Below, piece after piece: positions 34,091 through 42,769 of a stretch of 64,000 nt of DNA. The DNA is from Pontibacter indicus. GTDB lineage: Bacteria > Bacteroidota > Bacteroidia > Cytophagales > Hymenobacteraceae. Each line of letters starts with the position of its first letter. Position 1 is the stretch's first letter. The notes beneath the pieces were generated by a model. That model ran no database searches, was not told the DNA's origin, and worked only from the letters and a program-made list of their open reading frames with translations. A program made the position numbers and the translations under genes. The stretch is from NCBI RefSeq assembly GCF_900156345.1, contig NZ_FTPP01000003.1, positions 248,001 to 312,000 on the forward strand, given 5' to 3'.

Positions 34091-34684
34091 CTATACCTGC
34101 TTACTTAACACATAGCAACCGATTTTGTCAGGATGGTCTTGCACGAGGTCTGAACTGTGCTGGTGGCGCAGCATCCAAAGAATAAGCAGGTCGCCGGCGG
34201 CAGCAATGCTGAAGAAGAGGCCGAACAAAAAGAGCAGAAAGTGCCCCATGGCTATCCCCACAATGGCCGGCAGTAGCCCCATGACCAGTCCCGGCATCAT
34301 ACCACCTGTCACATAGTGCCTGAGCGGCAACACTTCCTTGCAGTGACAGTAAGGTGTGAGCGCTTTCCAATGCACGCCGTATTTAATCGATTGAAACCCA
34401 TTTTGGCAAAAGATGGCCCAGGTAAGTCCATGCAAAAGTTCGTGCACTACCGCCCCCAGCACAAATACCAACAACATAACCACAGGCGAAAGCATCAGCA
34501 GCTGTTGGTGTGTTTGCGCGAGCTGCCGCAGATTCCGGGCGGAGAACTGTTCTGGCCAGATGAGCAAGTAAGCCGCTCCATAAACCAACATGATTGGCAC
34601 CACAAAGGCGAGCACCTGCACATTGGCCTTTGCGGCAGAAATACTCAACTCCGTTTTCCTGTATTTTTCTTCTTCTAGCTGCAT
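34091..34684 (-). CDS. DUF3267 family putative membrane zincin protease
   Basis: A 197-residue protein with about four membrane segments (VLAFVVPIMLVYGAAYLL; LMLSPVVMLLVFVLGAVV; then two near 130-170). HELLH directly after the second segment, the cysteine/histidine-containing CHCKEVLPLRHYV and the closing DHPDKIGCYV are hallmarks of DUF3267, a site-2-protease-like family. It may cleave membrane-embedded substrates; no substrate or anti-sigma factor is adjacent. Single gene. Confidence 0.88.
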   Translation of the reverse strand: MQLEEEKYRKTELSISAAKANVQVLAFVVPIMLVYGAAYLLIWPEQFSARNLRQLAQTHQQLLMLSPVVMLLVFVLGAVVHELLHGLTWAIFCQNGFQSIKYGVHWKALTPYCHCKEVLPLRHYVTGGMMPGLVMGLLPAIVGIAMGHFLLFLFGLFFSIAAAGDLLILWMLRHQHSSDLVQDHPDKIGCYVLSKQV

Positions 34685-34767
34685 GAGGCAATTTTCTCTT
34701 CTAAATAGCGAAAAACAGCTACATATTCAAGTTGAATTTAAGCTTTCTGCGGATGAACTTTGTTTGC

Positions 34768-35520
34768 ATGGACTTCAAAGGTATACTCTTCCGGATTTTG
34801 CCGGGCTTGCTTATAGTTTTAGGACTGAGCTCGCCGGCACAAGCGCAAAGCGAGCGTGTGAAAGATTTTAACAACAATGGCTGGTACATGTACTTCGGCG
34901 ATCACAAAATAACGCCGAAATGGGGCCTCCATACCGAGCTGCAGTGGCGGCGTCACAACGTGCTCAAAGACCCGCAGCAACTGCTCATCCGCACAGGTAT
35001 AAACTACGACCTGACACCAGCCGCTATGTTCACGCTGGGCTACGGCTACATCGAAACGCACCCCTACGGCGACTATCCGGCGGCGGGCATTTTTCCGGAG
35101 CACCGCATCTACCAACAGCTGCAGCTCCGAAACAGCCTGGCACGGGTGGGCCTAACGCATCGCTACCGGCTGGAGCAGCGCTGGATCAAACCGGCCGGAG
35201 CCGAAACCACCACTTACCTTAACCGGGCGCGCTACATGCTCAAGGCCACCCTGCCGCTCATCGGGAACAGCATCGAGGCAGGCGAGCCCTTCCTGGCGGC
35301 TTATGATGAAATCTTCATCGGCTTTGGCCACAACATCCAGCGCAATATTTTCGACCAGAACCGGGCTTATGCCGCCCTGGGGTATAAGATCAATGATGCC
35401 GCCACTTTGGAGCTGGGCTACCTGAACCAGATCGTACAGAAGGCCAGCGGCACCGTGTTTGAGCACAACCATACCTTGCAGCTAAGCTTTTTCTACAACC
35501 TGGATTTCACCAGAAAGTAG
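34768..35520 (+). CDS. DUF2490 family outer membrane protein
   Basis: About 250 residues: signal peptide (ILFRILPGLLIVLGL, cut near PAQAQ), then alternating amphipathic strands (WGLHTELQWRRHN; LLIRTGINYDLTPA; YAALGYKINDAATLELGYLN) ending with an aromatic C-terminal strand (LQLSFFYNLDF), as in small beta-barrels of the DUF2490 family. The function of the family is unknown. Start codons at 34732 and 34753 are also possible; 34768 gives the best signal peptide. Confidence 0.8.
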   Translation: MDFKGILFRILPGLLIVLGLSSPAQAQSERVKDFNNNGWYMYFGDHKITPKWGLHTELQWRRHNVLKDPQQLLIRTGINYDLTPAAMFTLGYGYIETHPYGDYPAAGIFPEHRIYQQLQLRNSLARVGLTHRYRLEQRWIKPAGAETTTYLNRARYMLKATLPLIGNSIEAGEPFLAAYDEIFIGFGHNIQRNIFDQNRAYAALGYKINDAATLELGYLNQIVQKASGTVFEHNHTLQLSFFYNLDFTRK

Positions 35521-35689
35521 GGGGTTATTTTCTTTTTGTCATCCTGTAAGGATCTTGGTAGCAAGCAGCAAAGGCCCAGCATTCGGGTGAAGAACCTTTT
35601 TTAACCAAGGTTCTTAACAAAAAGACCGCAAGATTCGCGCTTATTTAGCTTGAAAAGCAGCCCCGCTATACCTGATCAAACGGCCTTTC

Positions 35690-35718
35690 TTGTCAGTATC
35701 AGAAAAAAGCTATATTTG
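35690..35718 (+). promoter_or_regulatory. Bacteroidota-type promoter of the ABC transporter operon
   Basis: TTG (35690-35692), 18-bp spacer, TATATTTG (35711-35718): close to the consensus TTTG-N19-TAnnTTTG. It lies 18 bp before the ATG at 35737 and within an upstream in-frame extension, so it excludes the longer start. Confidence 0.75.
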
Positions 35719-35736
35719 TCTAAACGACTTCCCGCT

Positions 35737-36627
35737 ATGGCAACAGTCTTATACCTGGACGAACTCTCTAAAAAATACGGAAGCCTGCAGGCCGTCGACC
35801 GGCTGACGATGCAGGTGGAGGCGGGCAGCATTTACGGCTTGCTTGGCCCGAACGGCAGCGGCAAAACCACTACCTTGGGCATGGTGCTGGATGTGATCCG
35901 TCCGAGCGGAGGCAACTTTCTGTGGTTTGGGCGGTCGGTGAGCCGTGAGACCAAACGCCGGGTAGGCGCACTGCTCGAAACGCCTAACTTCTACCCTTAC
36001 CTCACGGCCAAAGCAAACCTGCAGGTAGTGGCCGATACCAAGCAGGCCGACCATCGGAACATCAACAAGATGCTGGATATGGTGGGCCTTGGCACCCGCA
36101 GCCATACTACGTTTAAGGGCTTTTCACTTGGCATGAAACAACGCCTGGCCCTGGCCGCTGCCATGCTCAACGACCCCGAAGTGCTCGTGCTCGACGAGCC
36201 CACCAACGGCCTCGATCCGCAAGGTATAGCCGAGGTGCGCGATCTGATCACACGCATCGCGGCGCAGGGTAAAACCATTTTGCTGGCCAGTCACTTGCTG
36301 GATGAGGTGGAGAAGGTATGCACGCATGTGGCGGTGCTGCAGTCCGGTAAGCTCAAGGCCAACGGTCCGGTGGGAGACATCCTCTCTACACAGGACCAAC
36401 TGCTGATCAGTGCAGAAGAACTCGCTCCGGTGCTGCAGTTGCTGGAGCGATTGCCATATGTGGTGCGATTTGCGCAGGAGAAAAATTACATCGGCCTCAC
36501 ACTTTCCGAAGGCTATAGCAGCACCGACCTCAACCGCGATATGTTTGTGCAGGGCATCGTGCTCTCGCAGCTTCTGGTGCGCCGCAAAAGCCTGGAGGCG
36601 CAGTTCCTTGAAATCACCCAAAAATAA
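35737..36627 (+). CDS. ABC transporter ATP-binding protein
   Basis: A 296-residue ATPase: Walker A LLGPNGSGKTTT, signature FSLGMKQRLALAAAML, Walker B VLVLDEPTNGLDP, switch histidine in LLASHLLDE. The signature is SLGMK rather than LSGGQ, as in GldA/bacitracin-type and other Bacteroidota exporters. The C-terminal 80 residues are the regulatory tail usual in this group. The start at 35737 (MATVLYLDELSKKYG) is set by the promoter just upstream. The permease gene follows after 6 bp. Substrate unknown. Confidence 0.94.
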   Translation: MATVLYLDELSKKYGSLQAVDRLTMQVEAGSIYGLLGPNGSGKTTTLGMVLDVIRPSGGNFLWFGRSVSRETKRRVGALLETPNFYPYLTAKANLQVVADTKQADHRNINKMLDMVGLGTRSHTTFKGFSLGMKQRLALAAAMLNDPEVLVLDEPTNGLDPQGIAEVRDLITRIAAQGKTILLASHLLDEVEKVCTHVAVLQSGKLKANGPVGDILSTQDQLLISAEELAPVLQLLERLPYVVRFAQEKNYIGLTLSEGYSSTDLNRDMFVQGIVLSQLLVRRKSLEAQFLEITQK

Positions 36628-36633
36628 GCCCGC

Positions 36634-37404
36634 ATGAACCTGATTCGAACCGAACTCAGAAAGACACTCCTATACCCTACTTTCTGGGTGATTATGGCCA
36701 TTTATGTGCTGCTGCAGGTACTGCTGATCTATTTTAGCAGCAACCTGTCGATTAGCGGGCAGTCGCTGGGCAAGTCGCTTTATGAATTTCCGAATCTGTG
36801 GATGCGCTTCTCCTATATCGCCTACTTTTTCAACCTCCTGCTAGGTATACTGGTTATTGTGCTGATCACTGACGAGTACAGTTACCGCACGCTCCGGCAG
36901 CAGGTGATTGACGGGCGCTCACGAACAGAGGCCGTGCTAGCAAAATTTTACGTGACACTGGGCCTGGCTGCCATCGGGACGGCTTTTCTGTTTGTGGTAG
37001 GCCTTCTTTTTGGCTTTCTCTACAGTTCAGACACCACCTTAGGAGCTATTTTTGGTAAAATCGATTACCTGTCCTACTTCTTCGTGCAGGCTGTCGGCTA
37101 CATGTGTCTGGCCATGTTCTTTGCCTTTCTGATTCGCAAGAGTGGCCTGGCCATCATCGCTTTCCTGGCCTGGTCCAAAATAGTGGAGCCGATCATACAC
37201 TACCAGCTTGATGATCGCATTGACCGTTTTATGCCCATGAAAGTGTTTGGCAGCCTCACTCCTACGCCCGGACAGGAGCTTATAGACGGCCTCACCAGCC
37301 CTACCATGGCGCTCAGCCCGGCCTGGGCGGTGCTACCTGCCCTGTTTTACATCGCGCTGCTCGTGCTCGCCTCTATCCTGCTGGTGCGCTTCCGCGATTT
37401 GTAG
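36634..37404 (+). CDS. ABC transporter permease (ABC-2 type)
   Basis: A 256-residue membrane protein with six predicted segments, beginning MNLIRTELRKTLLYPTFWVI. The stretch LITDEYSYRTLRQQVIDGRSRTEAVLAKF is the typical cytoplasmic loop of gliding/multidrug-type ABC-2 permeases. It forms an operon with the ATPase upstream and probably works as a homodimer with two ATPase copies in an exporter. No third (GldG-like) gene is present, so a gliding role is not supported. Confidence 0.88.
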   Translation: MNLIRTELRKTLLYPTFWVIMAIYVLLQVLLIYFSSNLSISGQSLGKSLYEFPNLWMRFSYIAYFFNLLLGILVIVLITDEYSYRTLRQQVIDGRSRTEAVLAKFYVTLGLAAIGTAFLFVVGLLFGFLYSSDTTLGAIFGKIDYLSYFFVQAVGYMCLAMFFAFLIRKSGLAIIAFLAWSKIVEPIIHYQLDDRIDRFMPMKVFGSLTPTPGQELIDGLTSPTMALSPAWAVLPALFYIALLVLASILLVRFRDL

Positions 37405-37415
37405 GGAAATCGACT

Positions 37416-38090
37416 TTAGAGTAGTGTATTATAATAATTTACAATACTGAGCAGGTCCTGCGACCGCTTGAAGTCGAGTTTATTGGACTTGGCATACTGC
37501 TTCACTTTTCCGGTATAAGCGCCGCAAAGTCTGAGCAGATCCTTTTTGTTTTTGCGTAGCTGCACAATTTCGCCGTTGGGCAGCAGCATGTACAGTATTT
37601 CCTGAAACTCTGTGCCTTCCGAGGCGAAATGCGGGAAATAGCTCGTCTGCAACGAAGCGGTGGCATACTTCTGGTCCGAGCTCGCTGCCGACAACCCGAC
37701 ATAGCGCTTCATCAGTACCAGCTCTCCCTCATTGATCTGCTCAAAGAACACGGGTACCTTAAAGTCGCTTTCGAGGCTTCCCCTGTTCCACAGTAGGGAC
37801 CGGAAAATCTGAGGTTTGCCTTTATACACCCCACTTATCATGAAATGACTGACGTTCACAGCCGAGAAAGAATTGACAATACCGTCTTCTGATGCAATTT
37901 GTACAACATCCTCAGCTGGGTGATAGATCACAGCCCCTTCCAGACTGTCGCCACTAGCCATGACGACTTTTCCGTAGAGCCAGCGCTCTGTATCAAACGC
38001 CTCCTGAGCTTGCGCCCAACCCGACCTGCTACTGCAAGCAAAGGCCATAAATAATGTAAAAAGAAAATATTTGGTCCACTGTATTCTCAT
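37416..38090 (-). CDS. Hypothetical exported protein
   Basis: A 224-residue protein with an N-terminal signal (YFLFTLFMAFACSSRSGWAQ). Cleavage after WAQA is likely; a lipoprotein anchor at the cysteine is possible but the box is weak. The mature part starts LYGKVVMASGDSLEGAVIYH, a small beta-rich module seen in Bacteroidota exported proteins, followed by helices and a basic C-terminus (KNKKDLLRLCGAYTGKVKQY). Function not recognised. It converges on the ABC permease with 11 bp between stops. Confidence 0.65.
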   Translation of the reverse strand: MRIQWTKYFLFTLFMAFACSSRSGWAQAQEAFDTERWLYGKVVMASGDSLEGAVIYHPAEDVVQIASEDGIVNSFSAVNVSHFMISGVYKGKPQIFRSLLWNRGSLESDFKVPVFFEQINEGELVLMKRYVGLSAASSDQKYATASLQTSYFPHFASEGTEFQEILYMLLPNGEIVQLRKNKKDLLRLCGAYTGKVKQYAKSNKLDFKRSQDLLSIVNYYNTLL

Positions 38091-38247
38091 CTGCCTAAAT
38101 TAAAATAATGTAAATAACCCTATTCCCAACACCCACCTAACACATTGTTATACATAAGTTTACACTCAATTCTTAACGTAATAAATCTAAAGTGGGATAG
38201 TCCGTTTACTAAAATTTATCCAGAAGAGACATAATACAGTGCAAAAA

Positions 38248-38275
38248 AAAGCCCGTACCTGGTGGTACGGGCTTT
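38248..38275 (-). terminator. Terminator of ribBA
   Basis: AAAGCCCGTACC (38248-38259) pairs with GGTACGGGCTTT (38264-38275), followed by a T run on the minus strand, 25 bp after the ribBA stop. Confidence 0.85.
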
Positions 38276-38299
38276 GGGGTTCATCTTAAGTAGGGCTTC

Positions 38300-39541
38300 T
38301 TAGCGCACTACCGTATTTTTCAAAATTTCGTGGCCTAGCTTGTCACGCTTGGTAGCCAGATAGTTCTGGTTGTGCGGGTTTGGCGCGATCTCGATCGGCA
38401 GATTCTCCACCACTTCCAGTCCGTAACCGATCAGACCGACGCGCTTTTTCGGATTGTTGGTAATCAGGCGCATTTTCGTCACACCAAGGTCACGCAAAAT
38501 CTGGGCACCCACGCCATAGTCGCGGTCGTCCATGCCAAAGCCCAGCTCCAGGTTGGCCTCTACTGTGTCGCGGCCTTGTTCTTGCAGTTTGTAGGCTTTC
38601 AGTTTGTTGATCAGACCGATGCCACGTCCTTCCTGGTTCATGTACACGATCACGCCTTTGCCCTCGCGCTCTACCATGCGCATGGCTTCGTGCAGCTGTG
38701 GACCGCAGTCGCAGCGGCAAGACCCGAAGATATCGCCCGTTACGCAGGATGAGTGCACGCGCACGAGCACCGGCTCGTCTTCTTTCCACTCCCCTTTCAC
38801 CAGAGCCAGGTGCTTGGCACCGTTGCTGCGCTGCGTGAAGGCATACAGATCAAAGTTTCCGAAATCGGTTGGCAATTCTACGGCAATTTCGCGGTCAATG
38901 AGGCTTTCCTTTTTCAGGCGGTACTCCACCAGGTCTTTGATCGAGATCAGCTTCAGGTTGAAACGCTCGGCCACTTTCACCAGATCAGGCAGGCGGGCCA
39001 TCGTACCGTCTTCGTTCATGATCTCGATCAGTACACCGGCCGGCGCAAGTCCTGCCAGACGCGCCAGGTCAACGGCCGCCTCTGTGTGGCCCGGACGGCG
39101 CAGAACGCCTTCTTTCTTCGCTTTCAGCGGGAAGATGTGGCCTGGTTTGCCAAGCGAATTCGGATCGGTAGTAGGGTCAACCAGGGCCTGAATGGTTTTG
39201 GCGCGGTCAGAAGCGGAAATACCGGTGGTACAGCCGTGCCCGATCAGGTCAACCGACACCGTAAATGGCGTGGCGTGCAGCGCTGTGTTGCGGCCCACCA
39301 TCAGTTCAAGGCCCAGTTCTTCGCAACGTTCCTCTGTAATGGGCGCGCAGATCAGTCCGCGGCCGTGCGTCGCCATGAAGTTGATGATCTCAGGCGTTAC
39401 CTTCTCTGCCGCGCAGATAAAGTCGCCCTCATTCTCGCGGTCATCATCGTCCACCACAATAATGATCTTACCCTGGCGGATGTCCTCGATCGCGTCCTCT
39501 ATTGAATCGAGCTTGATTGGCTCTGTTGAATTAGTTTCCAT
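38300..39541 (-). CDS. ribBA: Bifunctional DHBP synthase / GTP cyclohydrolase II
   Basis: A 413-residue riboflavin-pathway enzyme. Residues 1-205 are 3,4-dihydroxy-2-butanone-4-phosphate synthase ([15 protein letters not shown] acidic loop; [21 protein letters not shown]). Residues 206-413 are GTP cyclohydrolase II with zinc cysteines in [17 protein letters not shown], the [11 protein letters not shown] arginine loop and [12 protein letters not shown]. All key residues of both halves are present, so both look active. No FMN riboswitch motif was found upstream; a -7 box (TACCTTTG) lies at 39612-39619. Other rib genes are not in the window. Confidence 0.97.
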   Translation of the reverse strand: METNSTEPIKLDSIEDAIEDIRQGKIIIVVDDDDRENEGDFICAAEKVTPEIINFMATHGRGLICAPITEERCEELGLELMVGRNTALHATPFTVSVDLIGHGCTTGISASDRAKTIQALVDPTTDPNSLGKPGHIFPLKAKKEGVLRRPGHTEAAVDLARLAGLAPAGVLIEIMNEDGTMARLPDLVKVAERFNLKLISIKDLVEYRLKKESLIDREIAVELPTDFGNFDLYAFTQRSNGAKHLALVKGEWKEDEPVLVRVHSSCVTGDIFGSCRCDCGPQLHEAMRMVEREGKGVIVYMNQEGRGIGLINKLKAYKLQEQGRDTVEANLELGFGMDDRDYGVGAQILRDLGVTKMRLITNNPKKRVGLIGYGLEVVENLPIEIAPNPHNQNYLATKRDKLGHEILKNTVVR

Positions 39542-39611
39542 GTGTTAATCCGTATACCTGCTATACCTGTGGTAATCAGCAAGGTGATTGTCTATACTAT
39601 GAAATGCGCTG

Positions 39612-39619
39612 CAAAGGTA
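39612..39619 (-). promoter_or_regulatory. -7 box TACCTTTG for ribBA
   Basis: An exact TAnnTTTG match on the minus strand, followed by GCAGCG, 71 bp upstream of the ribBA ATG. No -33 element found at the normal distance. Confidence 0.45.
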
Positions 39620-39681
39620 AAAAGTTTATACCGCATTGCCTTCTTATTTCATAACACAATCTAATAGAGAAGTATTCCTTC

Positions 39682-41610
39682 CTACTTATTCACCACAATA
39701 CCCAGCAAATCGCCGATCTGCTTTTCGAAGGATTTGAGTTGGAAGATGATCTGCAGCACGCGGTCCTGCTCCGCCGGGTCAGTCACGAGGCGCAGCTTCT
39801 CCATCTCGGATTTCATCAGCAGCTGCACATTGCGCCACTTCAGGCGCAGCACGGCGCGTTCGGCTCCGTAGGGCAGCAGATCCGATTCGTGCGGCACGTA
39901 GATTTGGTGGGTTTCCCAGTTATGCGACAGCTCGTAAGGGTCTGAGAGCAGGTTGGTGGCTTCGGTCCGTATTTCCTGATCCGGATAGTTGATGAAGTCA
40001 TCTGCCGCAGGTATAATGCCCTGTTGCAGCTTCTCTTTCACCACTTCGATCAGGCGGGCGTATAGCGGGGTACGGAACTCCACGTCCTCCAACTGCTCTA
40101 GCATATACTGGCAGGTATTTTGGCCGTCCACTAGCACTTTATCAGGGTAGTTGAGCAGCATGCGCACAATTTCGCGTTCGTAGCGTTTGAGGCTATCGGC
40201 TTCGGTGGCTGGTTTTTGAATTTCCTCCTGCTCTGCCTCGAAGGCCTCTGCTTCTGCCAGGTCCTCCGGACTGCCAGAGCGTTGCTGCTTTTGCTGGCGC
40301 TCCTGCAGGTGCATTTTGTTATACTCCGATATCAGCAGCTGCTCATCAATATCGAAAATAAGGCTGCAGCTCTGGAAGAAAACCGAGCGCTTGATCGGGT
40401 CCGGAATTTTGGAGATAGAGGTCACGATCTCGCGGATCGCCTCGGCCTTCTTTACCGGATTACCCTTCGCCTCTTCGGCGTACAGACTAGCCTTGAACGA
40501 GATAAAGTCCTGAGCGTGCTCGGCCACGTAGGCTTTGAACTTCTCGTCGCCCACCTTGTGGATGTAGGAGTCGGGGTCTTCGCCTGCCGGGAAAGTGACC
40601 ACGTTCACGTTCAGGCCATTCTCCAGGATCAGGTCTATACCTCTGAGAGAGGCCTTTATACCTGCCGCGTCGCCATCGTAGAGCACCGTAATGTTCTGGG
40701 TATAGCGGGCTATGAGCTTGATCTGCCCTTCGGTGAGCGAAGTACCAGACGAAGCTACCACGTTTTCTATACCTCCCTGGTGTAGCGAGAGCACGTCGAG
40801 ATAGCCTTCCACCATATAGCAGGTGTCCTGCATCCGGATGGCCTGCCGGGCCTGGTACATGCCGTAGAGCACGTTGCTCTTGTGGTAGATATCAGACTCA
40901 GGGGAGTTGAGGTACTTCGGGCTTTTTTTGTCGTTGCTTTTGAGCGTGCGGGCACCAAACCCGATTACGCGCCCCGAAATATTATGGATCGGGAACATGA
41001 CACGCCCCCGGAAACGGTCGTACTTTTTGCCGTCTTCCTTTACAATGGTCAGCCCCGTCGATTCCAGGTACTTTTGCTTATACCCGGCCTTCAGGGCGGC
41101 ATCCGTCAGGTCGGACCAGGCATCGAGGCTATACCCGAGCTCAAACTTTTTGATGGTGCTATTGCTGAGTCCGCGCTCCTTCAGGTAAGATTGCCCTATA
41201 CTTCCTTCTTCGTGCTGATGCAGCAGGTGCTGGTAGTGTTTGCTGGCAAAATCGGAGACGATGTAGAGGCTGTCGCGCTCGCTCTGCTCTTTAGCATACT
41301 CCGGGTTCGGCTCATCTTCAGGCACCTCAATGCCGTACTTCTTGGCCAGGTACTTCAGCGCCTCCGGAAAGCTCGTGCCCTCCACGTCCATGATAAACTG
41401 CACCGAGTTGCCCGCCTTTCCGCAGCCAAAGCATTTGTAAATGCCTTTCGCCGGCGAAACTGAAAAGGATGGTGATTTCTCGTGATGGAAAGGGCAGTTT
41501 GCCCACAGGTTCTGCCCCTTCTTCTTGAGTGACACAAAATCCCCTACTACTTCCGCTATATCGGCCTGGGTAAGGATCTGGTCAACTACTTCTTTCGGGA
41601 TCAGGGACAT
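39682..41610 (-). CDS. dnaG: DNA primase DnaG
   Basis: A 642-residue replicative primase that makes RNA primers at the fork. Residues about 36-66 are the CHC2 zinc finger (C39, H42, C60, C63). The RNA polymerase core follows (FRGRVMFPIHNISGRVIGFG), then the Toprim motifs (CYMVEGYLDVLSL and TVLYDGDAAG). The C-terminal 200 residues are the helical helicase-interaction region, less conserved. Full length. It precedes ribBA by 140 bp on the same strand but each gene seems to have its own promoter. Confidence 0.97.
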   Translation of the reverse strand: MSLIPKEVVDQILTQADIAEVVGDFVSLKKKGQNLWANCPFHHEKSPSFSVSPAKGIYKCFGCGKAGNSVQFIMDVEGTSFPEALKYLAKKYGIEVPEDEPNPEYAKEQSERDSLYIVSDFASKHYQHLLHQHEEGSIGQSYLKERGLSNSTIKKFELGYSLDAWSDLTDAALKAGYKQKYLESTGLTIVKEDGKKYDRFRGRVMFPIHNISGRVIGFGARTLKSNDKKSPKYLNSPESDIYHKSNVLYGMYQARQAIRMQDTCYMVEGYLDVLSLHQGGIENVVASSGTSLTEGQIKLIARYTQNITVLYDGDAAGIKASLRGIDLILENGLNVNVVTFPAGEDPDSYIHKVGDEKFKAYVAEHAQDFISFKASLYAEEAKGNPVKKAEAIREIVTSISKIPDPIKRSVFFQSCSLIFDIDEQLLISEYNKMHLQERQQKQQRSGSPEDLAEAEAFEAEQEEIQKPATEADSLKRYEREIVRMLLNYPDKVLVDGQNTCQYMLEQLEDVEFRTPLYARLIEVVKEKLQQGIIPAADDFINYPDQEIRTEATNLLSDPYELSHNWETHQIYVPHESDLLPYGAERAVLRLKWRNVQLLMKSEMEKLRLVTDPAEQDRVLQIIFQLKSFEKQIGDLLGIVVNK

Positions 41611-41633
41611 GGGTATGCAGTTTTGAGGGGTTA

Positions 41634-41641
41634 CAAATATA
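41634..41641 (-). promoter_or_regulatory. -7 box TATATTTG for dnaG
   Basis: An exact match to TAnnTTTG on the minus strand, 23 bp before the dnaG ATG. No convincing -33 element. Confidence 0.5.
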
Positions 41642-41916
41642 GATTTAAATTGTTGAAAGGTTAAATTGTTGATTGGCTAAATTGCTAATCTTGCTTTGCA
41701 TTTGATTGACTTCCGGCAACAAGTTATTCTGATTGTTCAGGTCTGTAGGATAAGGTTTAGTTTGGCTAGAGGTAGTTTATGTTTGATGTAACGGCGACCT
41801 CTTTCATGGCGCAAGCGTCCTCGCTCGTGTCTTTTATCATGAGGCCTCTGGCCAAGTATAGGTATGGTGTTACTCTGGCAAGGTATAGCATTATACTCGA
41901 AGGCTCTGAGCAGGCT

Positions 41917-41940
41917 CTTTCGGATTTCCTAATCCGAAAG
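41917..41940. repeat. Perfect 10-bp-arm hairpin
   Basis: CTTTCGGATT-TCCT-AATCCGAAAG, flanked by non-coding DNA and not next to any gene end, so not an obvious terminator. Confidence 0.6.
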
Positions 41941-42030
41941 AAATCTGTTAAGGATGTCCACATCCCCATGTGTAAGGTAAAGCTAATGCTATTGCAGGTA
42001 TTAGTACTGCTGTAAGTATAGCAACCTGAG

Positions 42031-42204
42031 TTGTTGTATAGCTTCGCCTGTGCGGCGGGCACCTACTTTTTTCCTTGATGAAAAAATCGAGGGCCCCTAC
42101 CCCCAGTAGGCAAAAAAATCAAGACGCTCCAAACTCGCTGAACGCTCTTGACAGGGGGACCCCTTCACCCCCAACAGTGGAGCGTCAAAAATGCACCTAG
42201 CACC
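42031..42204 (-). repeat. Dispersed repeat B, copy 2, with two C-rich insertions
   Basis: The reverse complement aligns with 1483-1620. Compared with copy 1 it contains GAGGGCCCCTACCCCCA at 42089-42105 and a 24-bp C-rich segment at 42149-42172 (core GGGGGACCCCTTCACCCCC). The first is the same word that interrupts repeat A at 2862-2879. Homology resumes on both sides of each insertion. Confidence 0.75.
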
Positions 42205-42735
42205 GCTTTCTGATTCATAGCTGAGGGGCAAGGATGTCTTCCTATACCTGCCAGTGTTAGTTTATAATAGTAGTGAAAGGCTCCTTCCCCTGTTTTGGGG
42301 TTAGGAGTGGTTGGATCCGGTATAGCTATACCTTTACAAAGCTTATACCTTGCAATGGCAACGGCAGAAAATCCCCTCTGGGGGTAGGGGCCATCTTTGA
42401 AGAGAGGGGCAGGGGTGTGTTTAATAATTTACGAGAATCCTGCTTCTCCACCGCCAATTGATTAGACGCTTGCGGGTCTAAAGACGCCGCGAAGTCCGGG
42501 GACGGCCAATGACCTCGCGGTGTGTGCAGCTCCCGCGAGTGTCTAAACCGACTGCTGCAGTCATACCAACTCATCTACAGCCGATCTCCTATACACTCGC
42601 AGGTCTGAAAGACGCTGAGAGGTCTCTGCGCTCTTAGCCAGCTCAACCCTAAAAATCCATGAGGTACGGGCCTTGTATTAAGATTCAGACTATTAATCAC
42701 CATCCACCAAATCATGTTTAAAGTTTTTTTGTTTG

Positions 42736-42743
42736 TATCTTTG
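42736..42743 (+). promoter_or_regulatory. -7 box TATCTTTG for mrp
   Basis: An exact TAnnTTTG match 26 bp before the mrp ATG, in a T-rich stretch; the -33 element is unclear. Confidence 0.55.
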
Positions 42744-42769
42744 TAAGGCTTCACAAAAGCATTAATACT

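Larger units (their letters stand above)
41611..42769. other. 1.2-kb gene-free region rich in repeats and hairpins
   Basis: No supported gene. Contents from left: the dnaG -7 box; short iterations of TTAAATTGTT (about 41650-41690); a perfect hairpin (41917-41940); repeat B copy 2 with two C-rich insertions (42031-42204); another C-rich word (42380-42392); pieces related to the inverted-repeat element at 2.9 kb (CCCGCGAGTGT near 42530, ACACTCGCAGG near 42595); many AGGTATA words; and the mrp promoter region at the right end. No tRNA-like structure was recognised. Confidence 0.75.

Noticed and set aside
39542-39681. FMN riboswitch upstream of ribBA
   Set aside because: None of the conserved RFN-element sequence blocks is present in this 140-bp gap; only a -7 box was found.
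41779-42015. A 78-codon open frame in the 1.2-kb gap
   Set aside because: It spans hairpins and AGGTATA words, has no ribosome site or promoter, and shows no recognisable protein features.
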